A model generated the notes under the pieces. It was not told the DNA's origin, did no database searches, and saw nothing but the letters and a program-made list of their open reading frames with translations. A stretch of DNA of 33,166 nt from Rhodoferax sp. (GTDB lineage: Bacteria > Pseudomonadota > Gammaproteobacteria > Burkholderiales > Burkholderiaceae_C). Positions 31,338 through 33,166 of this stretch are shown here, piece after piece. The position numbers and the translations under genes were made by a program. The stretch is from the NCBI GenBank assembly GCA_031291305.1, contig JARLJH010000018.1, positions 1 through 33,166 on the forward strand. Reading direction: 5' to 3'. How positions within the stretch are numbered: the stretch's first letter is position 1; the number at the start of each line of letters is the position of its first letter.

Positions 31338-31392
31338 GTTGTCAAGCAAGCAATTCCCTGCTTCCTTACAACGCCAACAAAGGATAAATGAC

Positions 31393-32127
31393 ATGAACAG
31401 ACTGAATGGAAAGACCGCCGTGATCACCGGCGGCGCTACTGGCATCGGCCGCGCCGCAGCCAAGCGCTTCATTGAGGAGGGCGCTTTTGTTTTCATCTTC
31501 GGCCGCCGGCAAGAAGCGCTCGACGTCGCTGTGGCCGAGCTCGGGCCCAATGCCCGCGGAGTGAAGGGCTCGGTCTCGGATGAGGCTGACCTCGACCGAC
31601 TCTACGCGGCGGTGAAGGCCGAGCGCGGAACCCTCGACATCGTCTTCGCCAATGCCGGAGCGGGAAGCCCGCTTCCGCTCGGCAAGATCACCGCCGAGCA
31701 CATTGATGAAACCTTTGGCACCAATGTGAAGGGGACGATCTTCACGGTCCAGAAGGCGCTGCCGCTGATGGGCCCGGGCGGTTCGATCATCCTGACCGGA
31801 TCGAGCGCCGGCACCACGGGCGCCCCGGGCTTCACTGCCTATAGTGCGAGCAAGGCGGCAGTGCGCAACCTCGCGCGGACTTGGGCGGAGGACCTGAAGG
31901 GCACTGGTATCCGGGTAAACGTGCTGTCGCCCGGGGCGACGGCGACCGAACTCGCGAAGGCAGCGCTGGGCGAGGAGGGCCAGAAGGCCTACGGCGCGAT
32001 GACTCCGCTCCAGCGCATGGGCGATCCGACGGAGATTGCGGCTGCTGCTGCCTTTCTCGCCTCGTCGGACAGCAGCTTCATGACCGCCAGCGAGGTCGCC
32101 GTCGACGGTGGCCTGGCGCAACTCTGA
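31393..32127 (+). CDS. Short-chain dehydrogenase/reductase
   Basis: The 244-residue oxidoreductase has TGGATGIG (residues 12-19, cofactor glycine motif), GRR at 37-39 (Arg pair favouring NADPH), NAG in FANAGAG (87-89), Ser137/138 and YSASK with Tyr150 and Lys154, the catalytic set, and the C-terminal 'VAVDGGLAQL'. The start ATG 31393 has AGGA eight bases upstream; the longer frame from 31339 overlaps the promoter. It is divergent from the HxlR regulator and 73 bases ahead of the F420-reductase-like gene. It probably reduces a reactive carbonyl. Confidence 0.92.
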   Translation: MNRLNGKTAVITGGATGIGRAAAKRFIEEGAFVFIFGRRQEALDVAVAELGPNARGVKGSVSDEADLDRLYAAVKAERGTLDIVFANAGAGSPLPLGKITAEHIDETFGTNVKGTIFTVQKALPLMGPGGSIILTGSSAGTTGAPGFTAYSASKAAVRNLARTWAEDLKGTGIRVNVLSPGATATELAKAALGEEGQKAYGAMTPLQRMGDPTEIAAAAAFLASSDSSFMTASEVAVDGGLAQL

Positions 32128-32200
32128 CGCAATATGCCCCCTACAGTGCTCCATTCAATTAGCGGAGCGCCGTAGGACTCAGTCAACCTAAGGAGAATAT

Positions 32201-32800
32201 ATGAGCTACGCAATTATCGGCTTCGGCAATATCGGCCAAGCTCTGGCCAAGGCGTTCGTGCGCAAAGGCATCGAAGTATCCGTTGCAACCACGCGCGACC
32301 CAGAAAGCTTTGCATCCGCTGCGGCTGCGATCGGACCCGAGATCATTCCCAAAAAACTGGCAGATGCCGTCAAGGCGGACACCATCTTTTTGGCTGTCCG
32401 TTTCGAGTCGCATCGGGAAGTCGCGAAGGCGCTGCCGACCTGGGAGGGAAGGACAATCGTCGATGTGACCAATGCTTACGGCGTGCCCCCTGAGCAGTTG
32501 GGTGGGCAACCTTCTTCCAAGTTTGTCGCTCAGTCCTTCATTGGTGGGCGATTGGTGAAGGGCTTCAACCATTTGGGCGCTTCCGTCCTTGACCAAGATC
32601 CGGCCGTACATGGTGGCAGGAGAGTCGTGTTCCTGGCGAGCGACGATGATGGCGCTGCAGCGGAGATTGGTGCGCTTGCGGAAAATCTCGGTTTCTCGCC
32701 GATCAAACTTGGTGGGCTTGCGGAAGGTGGGCTACTGGTACAGGCGCGTGGAAATAGCTGGAGTCAACTGATCTTTAAGGACTTGGTCAAGTTCGACTGA
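32201..32800 (+). CDS. NADP-binding F420-reductase-like oxidoreductase
   Basis: The 199-residue protein begins MSYAIIGFGNIGQALAKAF (GxGxxG cofactor motif, residues 7-12), followed by SVATTRDPESF (Thr-Arg after strand 2, fitting NADP), 'ADTIFLAVRFESHREV', 'IVDVTNAYG' and 'LVKGFNHLGA'. It belongs to the F420-dependent NADP reductase family (pfam F420_oxidored); in proteobacteria such proteins usually act without F420. AAGGAGA at seven bases before ATG 32201 is a strong ribosome site. It follows the dehydrogenase gene on the same strand. The substrate is not known. Confidence 0.85.
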   Translation: MSYAIIGFGNIGQALAKAFVRKGIEVSVATTRDPESFASAAAAIGPEIIPKKLADAVKADTIFLAVRFESHREVAKALPTWEGRTIVDVTNAYGVPPEQLGGQPSSKFVAQSFIGGRLVKGFNHLGASVLDQDPAVHGGRRVVFLASDDDGAAAEIGALAENLGFSPIKLGGLAEGGLLVQARGNSWSQLIFKDLVKFD

Positions 32801-33088
32801 GTCAACGTCGAATAACCCCCTTAGAGCCCCAGGCCGTTCAGTGACGGCTAGCCAGAGCAGCAGGTCTGGGCATAACCAGTCGCTCATCGTGAGCCAGAAA
32901 TTTCCGTCGAGTTTTCCAGAGCGGTCATTGCTGTTGCGGGTCCAATTCGTCATTTTTCCGACCTCGAAACTCGAAAGCTGTCGTTCACCAGAGGTTGCCA
33001 GTTTTCTTGGCTGTGCGGCTCTTGAGCAGCGCTTGCTGTCGGTCGCGACCGGCAGCTTGCTGGAGTCTCAGCGCCGCTACCAGCGGAC
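32801..33088. other. Gene-free stretch near the right edge
   Basis: No open frame here has a ribosome site or a recognisable motif. The minus-strand frame 32732-32953 overlaps the reductase gene and is not family-like. Short GC-rich dyads occur (GGTCGCGACC near 33041), but nothing can be assigned. Confidence 0.45.
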
Positions 33089-33166
33089 CTACCAGTCTTT
33101 CAAGGCTTCTAGAAGTTGCGTTTTGACATCTTCGCTCGCAAAGCTCGCGTCAATGGACGTTTGCGC
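33089..33166 (-). CDS. C-terminal tail of an unidentified minus-strand gene (cut by window edge)
   Basis: Read from the right edge on the minus strand, the frame is open for 25 residues (AQTSIDASFASEDVKTQLL and then EALKDW) to a TAG at 33091-33089. The amphipathic helical end has the look of a real C-terminus, but it is too short for family assignment and could be a chance frame. Confidence 0.35.
   Translation of the reverse strand, partial: AQTSIDASFASEDVKTQLLEALKDW

Noticed and set aside
1-33166. CRISPR arrays, tRNA or rRNA genes, cobalamin riboswitch
   Set aside because: No regularly spaced repeats, no cloverleaf or rRNA sequence, and no B12-box-like leader was seen; the region upstream of the uptake operon, where a riboswitch might be, is outside the window.

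Overview
The window is about 33 kb of a chromosome that looks like a Comamonadaceae betaproteobacterium (Rhodoferax/Polaromonas-like). This is inferred from three things: moderately high GC, a divergent queG / tsaE-amiC pair, and a short dispersed AT-rich repeat with an AGCCCTT/AAGGGCT core. I recall that repeat type from this family; it occurs at eight places here, some inside genes. No rRNA, tRNA, CRISPR array or intact insertion sequence was seen.

Layout. (1) 1-4813, plus strand: the tail of a TonB-dependent receptor, cut off on its left side, then a tightly overlapping operon of FecB/BtuF-type binding protein, FecCD permease, ATPase, SAM methyltransferase and a luciferase-like flavin monooxygenase. 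This is a metal-chelate or corrinoid uptake operon with two attached modifying enzymes. (2) 4814-6584: a gene-poor stretch, then a lipoprotein metallophosphoesterase. (3) 6660-14860, minus strand: dipeptide epimerase, M14/AstE-like zinc hydrolase, peptide-binding protein, two permeases, two ATPases and an NRDE/TANGO2 protein. This probably takes up and breaks down peptides, possibly murein peptides. An intrinsic terminator sits between the binding protein and the first permease. (4) 14942-18697: queG (minus), then tsaE-amiC (plus) and an unrecognised small gene. (5) 18803-25246: a fructose-type sugar locus. frcB-frcC-frcA-fucU-like-ROK regulator run right; a PfkB kinase and an FrcK-like kinase run left. 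Both arms appear to start from one symmetric -10 element.

(6) 25248-30354: a decayed fragment of a DNA glycosylase gene, a RhtB/LysE exporter, the intact glycosylase, an NAD(P)-binding epimerase-like protein divergent from a LysR regulator, an EamA transporter, and an orphan protein resembling only the C-terminal part of the flagellar cap protein FliD. (7) 30361-32800: a gene-free stretch with inverted repeats, then an HxlR regulator divergent from a short-chain dehydrogenase and an F420-reductase-like NADP-binding protein. The right edge holds the tail of one more minus-strand gene.

Most functions come from recognised family motifs and gene order. Exact substrates (metal chelate, peptide, sugar, exported solute) are inferred and are not fixed by the sequence. 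All alignments and repeat counts were done by eye.
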